Position numbers and translations under genes: made by a program | In this document: in pieces, positions 6,995-12,942 of the stretch | How the letters are laid out: each line of letters opens with the position of its first letter | Numbering within the stretch: position 1 is the stretch's first letter | Assembly (NCBI GenBank): GCA_003446775.1 | Contig: DMCH01000139.1 | Location: 4,823 to 19,496, forward strand | From: Chloroflexota bacterium | GTDB taxonomy: Bacteria > Chloroflexota > Dormibacteria > Dormibacterales > Dormibacteraceae | DNA length: 14,674 bases | Direction of reading: 5' to 3' | Notes under the pieces: generated by a model | The model's input: the letters and a program-made list of their open reading frames with translations, nothing else | Database searches by the model: none | What the model was told of the DNA's origin: nothing

Positions 6995-7194
6995 CCTCGA
7001 CCCAATTCGTCCTCCAATGCCCTGAAGATGGCTCCCGCGGTGAGCTCATTGATCTCCCGGTGTCGGGGAATCGTCACTTTGGTGACTCCGCATTGCCACA
7101 CCTCGTGGCGTCCACCTTGCCTGACCAGTCGCCAAGCCTTGCTCTGCGCCGTGGCAGTGCGCTGGATCCGCTTCTTGAGCTCACTCTGCTTCAC
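6979..7194 (-). CDS. hicA: HicA-family mRNA interferase toxin
   Basis: A 71-residue protein with the compact dsRBD-like HicA fold: N-terminal helix (SELKKRIQRTA), strand and the catalytic-His motif QGGRHEVWQ (His in the usual G-x-H position), then VTIPRHREINELTAGAIFRALE, the family's P-R-H-x-E-I-x-x-x-T-x-x-x-I motif. It is predicted to cleave mRNA in the cytoplasm when HicB is lost. The GTG at 7194 is supported by GGAG six bases upstream. It overlaps hicB by 16 bp and is first in the operon. The toxin motif residues look intact, so the pair may be active. Such pairs stabilise plasmids and islands, which fits the att-like site about 160 bp beyond the operon's end. Confidence 0.85.
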   Translation of the reverse strand: MKQSELKKRIQRTATAQSKAWRLVRQGGRHEVWQCGVTKVTIPRHREINELTAGAIFRALEDELGRGWWRR

Positions 7195-7204
7195 CCAGGA
7201 CTCC

Positions 7205-7217
7205 AGTCTACTAGACT
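7205..7217. promoter_or_regulatory. Perfect palindrome upstream of hicA, likely HicB operator
   Basis: AGTCTA-C-TAGACT is a perfect 6-bp inverted repeat around one base, and a second palindrome CTAG-A-CTAG (7211-7219) overlaps it. The first ends next to the hicA Shine-Dalgarno (CTCC at 7201-7204 on this strand). A DNA-binding HicB sitting here would block initiation, consistent with the autorepression known for hic operons. A clear -35/-10 pair is not evident. Confidence 0.55.
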
Positions 7218-7219
7218 AG

Positions 7220-7572
7220 CCATCCTGCCTACGCGAGTAGCCAATTTGCCGTTTCTGAATACGAGCGAATACATGCACCCCACAGGGCCGGAGCGAGTTT
7301 TGCCCTCTTACAACGCCACACCTTCTGTCTCCCACCGCCACCGCAACATCGCTCGGCGCGGGATCTGGTTCGAGCGCATCGACCTGTTCCTGACCAAGGA
7401 CGTGCTGGCGGACCAATCCCCAATCGGTGCTCCGCTGAGATCGAATACAGAGGCTATCGCCAATAAATGTGCCTTCCAGCACACGAGGGTTGGTCGAAGC
7501 CGCCTATGTTTCGTTTGCAATGCTGCAGAACTTTAGGAGTGACGACAGGAACTACATCCGGGCGTGTGTCCA
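7220..7572. other. 353-bp intergenic region, no gene supported
   Basis: Between the divergent hicAB and NUDIX genes. Open frames exist on both strands (longest about 88 codons) but none has a ribosome binding site, a recognisable motif or convincing codon choice. It should hold the NUDIX gene promoter; I see no strong one. Confidence 0.4.
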
Positions 7573-8232
7573 ATGACTAGTCCACTCGCGGACCTTGAAG
7601 CCATTCTGTCGCGGTACGACCCCGCTCCCAAGTGGGACCTGTCGGGACGTATCGCGGCTGCCATCTGCATTCCGATCACTGACTCCATCGCAGGGCTCGA
7701 GGCTTGGGTTATCCGCCGCCCTGCCTGGCTTCGGCACCATGGCGGCGAGTTCAGCTTCCCAGGGGGAAAGACGGAACCGGGCGACGTCGACCTGAAGGCT
7801 ACCGCTCTGCGTGAAGCCGCGGAGGAGCTCGGCATCCCAGCTGCTGCGCTTCGGATCATAGGGTTGCTGTCGCCGATACCGGTCGTGACCAGCGAGTTCG
7901 CCATCCACCCAGTCGTGGCATTTGTGGCTCCAGCGGAGCAACCTCAGCCTGCGGCGGCGGAGGTGGCTGAGCTGATCCGAACTCCGATGGCGGCCTTCTA
8001 CGACGGTCGCATCGTATACGAGGCGGTGGACATGCAAGAGTACGTCTCACCGATCTTCAGGTTCGCCTCCGGGCGGATGTTCGGAGCTTCGGCTCACGTG
8101 CTGCTCGAGCTCCTAACGCTTTACGCAAGCGTAACCGGCAGGGAGCTTCCTCAACCGGTGATGGTGGACGAAGCCCCGTGGGCAGCTCCCAATTCCGCTC
8201 CACGGGCGGTGGATGACAGTCCAAGCCGTTGA
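7573..8232 (+). CDS. NUDIX hydrolase, CoA-diphosphatase (NudL/UPF0035) type
   Basis: A 219-residue cytoplasmic hydrolase from the ATG at 7573. The N-terminal approach VIRRPAWLRHHGGEFSFPGG (about 46-65) matches the extra motif of CoA pyrophosphatases, in which a LRxHxGE phrase precedes FPGG. The Nudix box follows (GGKTEPGDVDLKATALRE, EELG; residues 64-87), with REAAEELG supplying the metal-binding glutamates. The family cleaves CoA and its thioesters or oxidised forms to 3',5'-ADP and phosphopantetheine derivatives, and may control CoA pools or turnover. The C-terminal extension (about 195-219, DEAPWAAPNSAPRAV) is Pro/Ala-rich and probably disordered. The GTG at 7564 is an alternative start; neither start has a strong Shine-Dalgarno. 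It stands alone and is followed by tRNA-like repeat sequence. Confidence 0.83.
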   Translation: MTSPLADLEAILSRYDPAPKWDLSGRIAAAICIPITDSIAGLEAWVIRRPAWLRHHGGEFSFPGGKTEPGDVDLKATALREAAEELGIPAAALRIIGLLSPIPVVTSEFAIHPVVAFVAPAEQPQPAAAEVAELIRTPMAAFYDGRIVYEAVDMQEYVSPIFRFASGRMFGASAHVLLELLTLYASVTGRELPQPVMVDEAPWAAPNSAPRAVDDSPSR

Positions 8233-8336
8233 TTGTTTTCGGCGGACACAGCGTCAGGTGCCGCTGCAACTCGTCGGGGCAGACGCATTTGTCACCCGAC
8301 GCCGATATGGAGCACGGAATGGGCTCATACGAGTCG

Positions 8337-8364
8337 TGGAGCCCACGCCCGGATTCGAACCGGC
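8337..8364 (-). pseudogene. tRNA 3'-end-like element (T-arm, acceptor strand, CCA)
   Basis: The minus strand reads stem GCCGG, loop TTCGAAT, stem CCGGG (4 of 5 pairs), acceptor strand CGTGGGC, discriminator T, CCA, the exact 5-7-5-7-1-3 layout of a tRNA 3' end. The matching 5' acceptor strand (GCCCACG) is not found in the expected place and no D-arm or anticodon arm is present. It lies 105 bp after the NUDIX stop. The acceptor sequence differs from the GCGGCCC group further right, so it derives from a different tRNA. Confidence 0.6.
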
Positions 8365-8388
8365 GGCTGGCTTTAGGGGCGCCAAGTG

Positions 8389-8466
8389 GACTCGGACCCG
8401 GGAGAGGTAGAAGGCGACGTCTTGGAGTGCCTCCGACTGGATATACAGCCACGGCGAACTCGAAAC
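8389..8466 (+). repeat. Dispersed repeat module B, copy 1
   Basis: About 78 bp running from GACTCGGACCC through CTCCGACTGGAT to GAACTCGAAAC. It is roughly 80% alike to 14053-14129 (by-eye alignment with a few indels). It begins and ends with degenerate T-loop-like words (GACTCGGACC, the reverse of GGTCCGAGTC). It follows the tRNA-like end at 8337, as copy 2 follows the one at 13924. The rest of the 475-bp gap (8233-8707) shows no gene; open frames there are by-products of the repeats. Confidence 0.65.
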
Positions 8467-8707
8467 TGACGTAAATCGGCCGTGTACTGAAGCCTTGACG
8501 GGGTTCCAGCGAGCCGACCGGGCGACTAACCTTGCTCTCGATGAACGGCTTGGCAAGCCTCGGCTTGCAGGCGCCCTTTCCGAAGCCTCCGGCCAGGCAA
8601 GGTGGGTTCGCTGTCCGACCGGTCCTGACTGAGGCTCGCGATCGCCGACTGCCAGGTCCATGGCTTGCATCCGTGTGTTTCATGCAGCTCTCACTGCTTG
8701 GGCAGAC

Positions 8708-9361
8708 CTACGCGCCGAGGTCCTTCGTCTGGATGAAGCTGCCGTGCCAGGTGTGGTACCAGACCTGACCGGAGTAACCATTGACCGAGACCATGCCGAC
8801 AAGGCTGCCGGCCCGTTCGAAGTCGACCGTGTAGTAGCCGTAGAAGGGGTCCGGGGTACGCGCCTTGGTTCCCGGCTGGTTGGCATCCAGCCACGCCTGC
8901 GCCATGTCCTGCGCCTGCTGGGAGCTCACCGTCGTCGGCCCGCCGGTGCCCAAGTCTGCTCCACCCATTATTCCCCCCATCATTCCCCCGGGCATCATCC
9001 CGTAGCGGGTGTTCCACATCATGCTCGGTGGTTCTTTCATGACGTTACCGGTCGACTTGTCGATCAGAATCTCGAAGGCTCCTACGCCGGTCGACTTCTC
9101 GCGGATCGAGGCGTAGAAGTTGTTGCTGAACTCCATCACCTCGTCGACGGCGAGGCCGCCGCCCGAATATGACCCCGCCACACCCTGGGCGATCGTGACC
9201 GCCCTCTCGATGCCGATGTTCTGGTTTCCACCATTGAAGAGGCCGCCCATAATCCCGCCCATCGACCAGCCGGTCACTCCGTTGGTCGTGCCGGCAACGC
9301 CGAGCAACAACGACGCCGCGATAGCAGCGATCCCGACGATGAGAAGACGGCGTTGGCTCAT
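8708..9361 (-). CDS. Exported Met/Gly-rich protein, PepSY-like repeats possible
   Basis: A 217-residue protein from the ATG at 9361. It starts with a signal or anchor sequence (MSQRRLLIVGIAAIAASLLL). Methionine/glycine-rich clusters follow (GWSMGGIMGGLFNGG; SMMWN, then YGMMPGGMMGGIMGG), of the kind that bind soft metals such as copper outside the membrane. Two similar segments can be seen: IERAVTIAQGVAG...GAFEILIDKSTGNVMKE and SSQQAQDMAQAWLDAN...GMVSVNGYSGQVWYHTWHG. Each is a helix followed by strands ending in (D/N)xxxGxV, resembling tandem PepSY-like domains. Upstream in-frame codons to 9493 are not used because the preceding gene occupies them; the gap to it is 4 bp, so the two are cotranscribed. 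A role in metal binding or in inhibiting an exported peptidase is an inference. Confidence 0.7.
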   Translation of the reverse strand: MSQRRLLIVGIAAIAASLLLGVAGTTNGVTGWSMGGIMGGLFNGGNQNIGIERAVTIAQGVAGSYSGGGLAVDEVMEFSNNFYASIREKSTGVGAFEILIDKSTGNVMKEPPSMMWNTRYGMMPGGMMGGIMGGADLGTGGPTTVSSQQAQDMAQAWLDANQPGTKARTPDPFYGYYTVDFERAGSLVGMVSVNGYSGQVWYHTWHGSFIQTKDLGA

Positions 9362-9365
9362 GGCC

Positions 9366-9584
9366 CTAACCCTGCAACGCCTTGCGGATCTTCTCGAACT
9401 CTTCCGGAGAGATCTCGCCAGCAGCAAGCCGCCGCCGGAGAACGTCCGTGGCCTGGTCACTTCCCCTGGGAATGCTGAGAGCCCGAATGACAACTACCGC
9501 CAACGCGATGATCCCGCCCCAGAACAAGACCATCATGGCCGCCATCCAGAGCCAGCTCCAGCCGTCGTAGTAACCCCACATCAT
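9366..9584 (-). CDS. Small membrane protein with C-terminal SHOCT domain
   Basis: A 72-residue protein. The N-terminus is aromatic and Met-rich (MMWGYYDGWSWLWMAAMMVL), flowing into one transmembrane segment (about 13-35, MAAMMVLFWGGIIALAVVVI). The C-terminal cytoplasmic tail is a classic SHOCT domain (DQATDVLRRRLAAGEISPEEFEKIRKAL), a short oligomerisation or membrane-anchoring module. The start is the ATG at 9584: AAGGAGG (9594-9600) is nine bases upstream of it but directly abuts the GTG at 9593, which is therefore unlikely. First gene of a two-gene operon with the Met-rich exported protein, 4 bp apart. SHOCT proteins of this shape often sit beside metal-stress genes, which agrees with the neighbour; the exact function is unknown. 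Confidence 0.85.
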   Translation of the reverse strand: MMWGYYDGWSWLWMAAMMVLFWGGIIALAVVVIRALSIPRGSDQATDVLRRRLAAGEISPEEFEKIRKALQG

Positions 9585-9733
9585 CTCGGTCACCCTCCTT
9601 GGGTTTGTACACCCAGCGTACGAGGCGGCTGCGGGTCACCCAGTGCCGATGGTCCTCGAACAGGGGGGCCGGTAGAGCCTAAGGGGTATACGTAAACGCC
9701 TCGATCGGGAGCGTTACCGGACACTTGTAGGAG

Positions 9734-9772
9734 GGCAAAAGTTGATCTGGTCCGGGCGGAGGGACTTTTGCC
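9734..9772. repeat. Perfect 9-bp inverted repeat, hairpin or operator
   Basis: GGCAAAAGT (9734-9742) and ACTTTTGCC (9764-9772) are perfect complements with 21 bases between. It lies about 150 bp upstream of the SHOCT operon and 9 bp before the tRNA-like repeat at 9781. It could be an operator, a terminator-like hairpin or the end of a small mobile repeat. Confidence 0.6.
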
Positions 9773-9780
9773 GCCCCACA

Positions 9781-9887
9781 GGGCCGCCGGACTCGAACCA
9801 CGTACCTCCGCGGTGACGGGCCTCGAGCGCTGCGCCTAACCCTCGCCCACTCTCGGCAACCGGGAGCGCTGCAGCCGGTGTTATGTG
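9781..9887 (-). repeat. tRNA-like long repeat, copy 1 (107 bp, T-stem damaged)
   Basis: It shares long identical blocks with 12703-12811: GACTCGAACCACGTACCTCC plus GCGGT; GAGCGCTGCGCCTAA; and GAGCGCTGCAGCCGGTGTTA plus TGTG at the end. On the minus strand it has the T-loop TTCGAGT and acceptor strand GCGGCCC, but a 2-base deletion spoils the T-stem and CCA is missing. Between the two GAGCGCTGC direct repeats the sequence differs from the other copy and here forms its own 7-bp hairpin (CTCTCGG-CAA-CCGGGAG, 9850-9866). It ends about 50 bp from the TPR gene's stop. Confidence 0.75.
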
Positions 9888-9937
9888 TATGGCTCGCCCC
9901 CAGCTCAGAGGCCCAGCCTTACTTCAGAACGTGACGA

Positions 9938-10957
9938 TCAACCACGCGCGAGGGCCTCGGCTTCGCCCAAGGCAAGCTTTCGACCCTCAGCCCAGACCGC
10001 GCCAAACCGATCGCCAAGCTCCTCCTGTAGACGGGCCACAGCAGTATCGAGCTCGACTCGATCATCCGGATCCGGTATGGACTCCGTTTCCTCGAAGATC
10101 CGCTGCGCGACGGCAACAAGTCGGCCCGCGCGTTCGAGGTCGCCATCGTGGATAGCGAGGACGCCAGCGTCTAGAAACGAATAAGGGCGGAGGTAGGCGT
10201 TGTCGTTGGCGAAGATCCAATCGCTGGAAGCACGGAATCGGCGCTCGGCCTCATCGCGATCGCCGCTGTGAAGAGCAATGTAGATGAGGTTGTGGTCCTC
10301 GCCCGCCACGTTCGCCAGGTTGCCCAAACGATCGTTTAGCTCGCGGCTTTCAAGGTATAGATCCCGTGCCTCGTCGAGATGGCCTTCCATGCGCGCCGCC
10401 GCTGCGCGCATATGCAGCGGAATGCGAGTCGCCGCCGGCTCGAGGCCAATCGCCGCCGCATAGCCGCGCTCGGCGTAGTCTCTAACCGCGGCAAAGTCGC
10501 CCCGCCGAAGAGCAATTCGCGACAAGTCCGCGAACGCGTCGGCAAGCTTGCGCGCATCCCCGTACTGCTGTGCCATCTGAAGTCGTTTGAGGAACGCCTG
10601 CTCGGCGACCTCGGCGTCTCCCTGACGAAATGCAATTGTCCCTAGGCCTTTGAGCAGCTGTTCGAGTTCTGGGCTCTCGACCCTAGCAGCGCGTTCCAGG
10701 AATGCTCGCCCCTCGACCATGTGTCCGCGTTGCCTCCAGAAGATCCACAGTGCGGCCGTTAGCTCAGCGGCAGTCCCAGGATCCGTCGTTAGAAGAGTCT
10801 CGATCAACCCTTGGAGCGCATCGTGTCGCTCCTCGAGTCGGCCCAGCCACTGCTCGGTGTCCGGCCGGGCGATGACGATGTGCTCGCGCGCCTCGCGAAC
10901 AAGTGCGATGAGGCTAGCGTCGTCATGACGCGTCAGCGGGGCCGGCCGGTCCGCCAC
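9938..10957 (-). CDS. TPR-repeat protein, like the C-terminal part of large ATPase regulators
   Basis: A 339-residue soluble protein made of helix pairs. Residues about 60-95 (AALWIFWRQRGHMVEGRAFL) match the segment opening the TPR region of AfsR/adenylate-cyclase-type NB-ARC proteins. TPR-like units follow, each with a G-x-x-x-A pattern: LLKGLGTIAFRQGDAEVAEQ, FADLSRIALRRGDFAAVRDY, MRAAAARMEGHLDEARDLYL, HNLIYIALHSGDRDEAERRF and LDAGVLAIHDGDLERAGRLV. It should act as a protein-protein scaffold. The usual N-terminal nucleotide-binding and effector domains are absent, so it may be the detached C-terminus of a larger regulator. The GTG at 10957 has no good Shine-Dalgarno and the start is uncertain. 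A tRNA-like element lies 35 bp upstream on the same strand. Confidence 0.7.
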   Translation of the reverse strand: MADRPAPLTRHDDASLIALVREAREHIVIARPDTEQWLGRLEERHDALQGLIETLLTTDPGTAAELTAALWIFWRQRGHMVEGRAFLERAARVESPELEQLLKGLGTIAFRQGDAEVAEQAFLKRLQMAQQYGDARKLADAFADLSRIALRRGDFAAVRDYAERGYAAAIGLEPAATRIPLHMRAAAARMEGHLDEARDLYLESRELNDRLGNLANVAGEDHNLIYIALHSGDRDEAERRFRASSDWIFANDNAYLRPYSFLDAGVLAIHDGDLERAGRLVAVAQRIFEETESIPDPDDRVELDTAVARLQEELGDRFGAVWAEGRKLALGEAEALARG

Positions 10958-10991
10958 ATCGCCGAGTCTAGTGATTCGGACAGGATTTGCG

Positions 10992-11060
10992 TGGTGGGCC
11001 GCGGTGGACTCGAACCATCTACCTCCGCGGTAATTGGCCCTGAGCGCTGTGCGTCAAGAG
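10992..11060 (-). repeat. tRNA-like long repeat, copy 2 (first half only)
   Basis: The minus strand gives CCA (10992-10994), discriminator A, acceptor strand GCGGCCC (10996-11002), and T-arm stems GATGG/CCACC (4 of 5) around TTCGAGT. Compared with 12703-12811, about 85% of the first 62 bp agree, including ACCTCCGCGGTA and TGGCCCTGAGCGCTG. The second half of that unit is absent and a hairpin takes its place. It sits just upstream of the TPR gene. Confidence 0.72.
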
Positions 11061-11065
11061 TGGGG

Positions 11066-11098
11066 AGGCCGAGCATAACGCGGAGTGTTATCAGGCCT
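11066..11098. terminator. Imperfect palindrome, possible hairpin terminator
   Basis: AGGCC-GAGC-ATAAC, a 7-base loop, GTTAT-CA-GGCCT: two perfect 5-bp arms on each side with a small internal bulge. It follows the tRNA-like copy at 10992 and lies downstream of the membrane-protein gene. It could terminate that gene or be part of the repeat unit. Confidence 0.4.
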
Positions 11099-11112
11099 GA
11101 ACGCTAGCGGTC

Positions 11113-11218
11113 TCATGGCTGCACATCACGTTCACTCAGCTGCCGCATCGCCTGCTTAACGATGTTCGGCCAGCTGTCGGCACAAAATCAACAACCAGCT
11201 GGGCATCAGGGTGAAGCG
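11113..11218 (-). pseudogene. Possible short gene remnant, frameshifted
   Basis: On the minus strand, TLHPDAQLVVDFVP in one frame is continued by ADSWPNIVKQAMRQLSERDV before a TGA (11113-11115) in another. Both halves look like ordinary protein sequence and join if one frameshift near 11177 is allowed. I do not recognise the family. It could also be chance. Confidence 0.25.
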
Positions 11219-11242
11219 TAGAGGCGACTCTGAGTTAACCGG

Positions 11243-11890
11243 TTACCGTTCGACGGACTTGGATTCAACCGATCGGTCGGCACTTATGACCGGAGGTCGA
11301 ATGACGAAGTACACCGACACCACAGCTACCCACAGAAGAAACACCAGCGACAGCGGCATGGAAAGCGGCGGCGGCACCATGAGAACCCCAATCACGAGCG
11401 CGGCCCAGGCCAACCAACTTGGAAGCGCCGTCCCGCGCAGGTTGGCCAAGCCGACGGCAATGACGGTCAGCGGCAAGATGAAGTTGCTTGCGTTATAGGT
11501 TTCCTGCGCGACATCCCGGATGGCCACCAGCGCACTTGAATCGACGCCATGCTTCCCAGCGTCCAGCAGCGCCGTCCAGACCCCATTGACGCCGATACCA
11601 ACCGCCGCCCAAGCAACTGAACTGGCAAGAGCTAATCCAAGTAGCCAGCTGGTTCCGCCTGTGCGCCGAGTCACGCCGCAGAGCCAGGCGACGAAGAACA
11701 CGAAAATCAGCAAGCCCACCGCTTCGATGGAGATCCCGATGCTGAAATGTGTCGAGTCGGTACTCGAAGTCCAGGAAGCCAATTGCTGCGGCGACGCATC
11801 CATTGCCGGATAGCCGTGGACGGCAAGACCCGCGAATGCCACGACCCAGCCGACGATCCCGAGTGAAGGCCACAAGCGAGCCCACCCCAT
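11243..11890 (-). CDS. Multi-pass membrane protein, unknown function
   Basis: A 215-residue protein with about six hydrophobic segments: WPSLGIVGWVVAFAGLAVHG; IGISIEAVGLLIFVFFVAWL; LLGLALASSVAWAAVGIGVN; FILPLTVIAVGLANLRG; SWLAWAALVIGVLMVPP; and SLVFLLWVAVVSVYFVI. The loop after the first segment contains ASPQQLASWTSSTDSTHFSI. The layout resembles small DUF4386-like integral membrane proteins of actinomycetes, but I cannot name a family with confidence. The ATG at 11890 has AGGAT eleven bases upstream; the GTG at 11941 would add 17 residues ahead of the first membrane segment. It diverges from the NTF2-like gene at 12108 with about 215 bp between, which must hold both promoters. Confidence 0.7.
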   Translation of the reverse strand: MGWARLWPSLGIVGWVVAFAGLAVHGYPAMDASPQQLASWTSSTDSTHFSIGISIEAVGLLIFVFFVAWLCGVTRRTGGTSWLLGLALASSVAWAAVGIGVNGVWTALLDAGKHGVDSSALVAIRDVAQETYNASNFILPLTVIAVGLANLRGTALPSWLAWAALVIGVLMVPPPLSMPLSLVFLLWVAVVSVYFVIRPPVISADRSVESKSVER

Positions 11891-12023
11891 GACGGGGCGA
11901 ATCCTAGCCGAGATCAGCCACCAGCGGAGTAAGACCACCACGGCCTGAACTCAAAAAGGTGGTGGGGCGAAGCTTATATAACGCGAACCGCGACTTCATC
12001 GTCTCTGGACATCGCATCACCAT

Positions 12024-12052
12024 CTGACGCCGCCGGAGTCGAGTGGTACATT
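12024..12052 (+). promoter_or_regulatory. Possible promoter of the NTF2-like gene
   Basis: CTGACG (12024-12029; 4/6) and TACATT (12047-12052; 4/6) are separated by exactly 17 bp and lie about 45-55 bp before the start codon. It is a weak match but correctly placed. Confidence 0.3.
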
Positions 12053-12107
12053 CGAGACAGCGCTCGGCTCGTGCCAAAAACCGTCAGATAGGGAGGTGTA
12101 CGCAGTC

Positions 12108-12497
12108 TTGAAAGCGGAGGAAACTACGGTTCGTCGGTTCTACGAGGCGTTCGCCGCAAAGGACTGGGACACCGCCCGCGGCTGCTTCACCGAGGACGCC
12201 GTGTGGCACATGCCGGGACGCAGCCCGATCGCTGGTGACCACCGCGGCTGGGACGCCATCATGCGCGACTTCTTCGCAAAGGTCGCTGCTCTATCCGGCG
12301 GTACCTTCCGGGCGGAATTGGTAGACGTACTAGTCGGGAGCCACCGCGTGGCAGCGTTTCAACATGCGACGGCTGAACGTGCGGGTCGCAAGCTGGATGT
12401 GACTGCGTGCCAGGTAATGAGCTTCCGCGACGGACTCATCGCCGACGTGCGCGGCCACTACTCAGATCAATACCAACTCGACGAGTTCTGGTCGTAA
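12108..12497 (+). CDS. SnoaL/NTF2-like fold protein
   Basis: A 129-residue protein of the cone-shaped alpha+beta NTF2/SnoaL superfamily. Family landmarks in order: VRRFYEAFAAKDWDTARGCF (helix 1 and the A-K-D-W-D turn), FTEDAVWHMPG (first strand, W-x-x-P-G), GWDAIMRDFFAKV (helix 3), then alternating strands RAELVDVLVGSHRVAAFQHA and KLDVTACQVMSFRDGLIADV, ending HYSDQYQLDEFW. Members bind small hydrophobic molecules; some are cyclases, isomerases or dehydratases, and the substrate is not predictable here. The start is a choice. GTG at 12096 would coincide with the last base of the Shine-Dalgarno GGGAGG, so TTG at 12108, eleven bases after it and giving MKAEETTVRRF, is more likely. It is followed 52 bp after its stop by a tRNA-like element. 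Confidence 0.8.
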   Translation: MKAEETTVRRFYEAFAAKDWDTARGCFTEDAVWHMPGRSPIAGDHRGWDAIMRDFFAKVAALSGGTFRAELVDVLVGSHRVAAFQHATAERAGRKLDVTACQVMSFRDGLIADVRGHYSDQYQLDEFWS

Positions 12498-12548
12498 TCA
12501 CGCCATCGGTTTCGCGGTAAGCAGCCTCGGCACTCGTGAGCGATGATC

Positions 12549-12576
12549 TGGTGGGCCACCGCGGACTCGAACCAGG
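12549..12576 (-). pseudogene. tRNA 3'-end-like element
   Basis: The minus strand reads stem CCTGG, loop TTCGAGT, stem CCGCG (three Watson-Crick pairs plus one G-U), acceptor strand GTGGCCC, discriminator A, CCA. Ten bases upstream of the T-arm on that strand is GGGGCAC, which can pair with 6 of 7 acceptor bases, so the piece could fold as a minihelix with no D-arm or anticodon arm. A further degenerate word, CTTGAACTCGGAC, lies at 12616-12628 and also occurs at 14118-14130. Confidence 0.6.
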
Positions 12577-12698
12577 TAGCTACGCCGTGCCCCGTATTCG
12601 CTATAAGTGCATCAACTTGAACTCGGACCGCGGGCTGCAGGGCGGCAAAACTCATTTCGGGCGAAGCAGGGCAACAGTCGATCCGGGCCGACCGAGGG

Positions 12699-12811
12699 TG
12701 GTGGGCCGCCGTGGACTCGAACCACGTACCTCCGCGGTACCTGGCCCTGAGCGCTGCGCCTAAGATCTCCGGGAACTCGACATCGAAGAGCGCTGCAGCC
12801 GGTGTTATGTG
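12699..12811 (-). repeat. tRNA-like long repeat, copy 3 (best preserved)
   Basis: The minus strand ends with a perfect T-arm (CGTGG-TTCGAGT-CCACG), acceptor strand GCGGCCC, discriminator A and CCA (12699-12726). Before the T-arm is AGGTA in the place of a tRNA variable loop. The unit continues to 12811 with the direct repeat GAGCGCTGC at both sides of a variable middle (GATCTCCGGG...ATCGAA) and the end block CAGCCGGTGTTATGTG. No 5' acceptor GGGCCGC is found, but GGG-7 nt-CCGC lies ahead of the T-arm and is a split complement of GCGG-CCC. It stands between the NTF2-like and nitronate monooxygenase genes. Confidence 0.75.
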
Positions 12812-12942
12812 GTATCCCTACGGCGTACCCACCTCCGCGAAGGATCGGGCTAAACGATACAGTCGGTAGATGGCGCGAAAAAATCGCCGAGGGTGCGGAC
12901 GAGGCCATTTGAAAGGGCTCAACATGCCTTGTGGAGGGATGA

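Noticed and set aside
7216..7482. 88-codon minus-strand frame upstream of hicA
   Set aside because: No ribosome binding site or motif, it overlaps the hic operator region, and the opposite strand is equally open.
8057..8683. 208-codon minus-strand frame
   Set aside because: It runs antisense into the NUDIX gene and through the tRNA-like repeat and module B. The peptide is repeat-derived and has no domain.
9681..9695. CsoR-like copper operator (AAGGGGTATAC) upstream of the SHOCT operon
   Set aside because: Only one half-site is seen, without the mirrored half, so there is no real support.
12536..12763. Short plus-strand frames with RGLEP-type peptides (also near 8229 and 10811)
   Set aside because: These are the antisense reading of tRNA-like sequence (GGACTCGAACC gives GLEP), a well-known source of false proteins.
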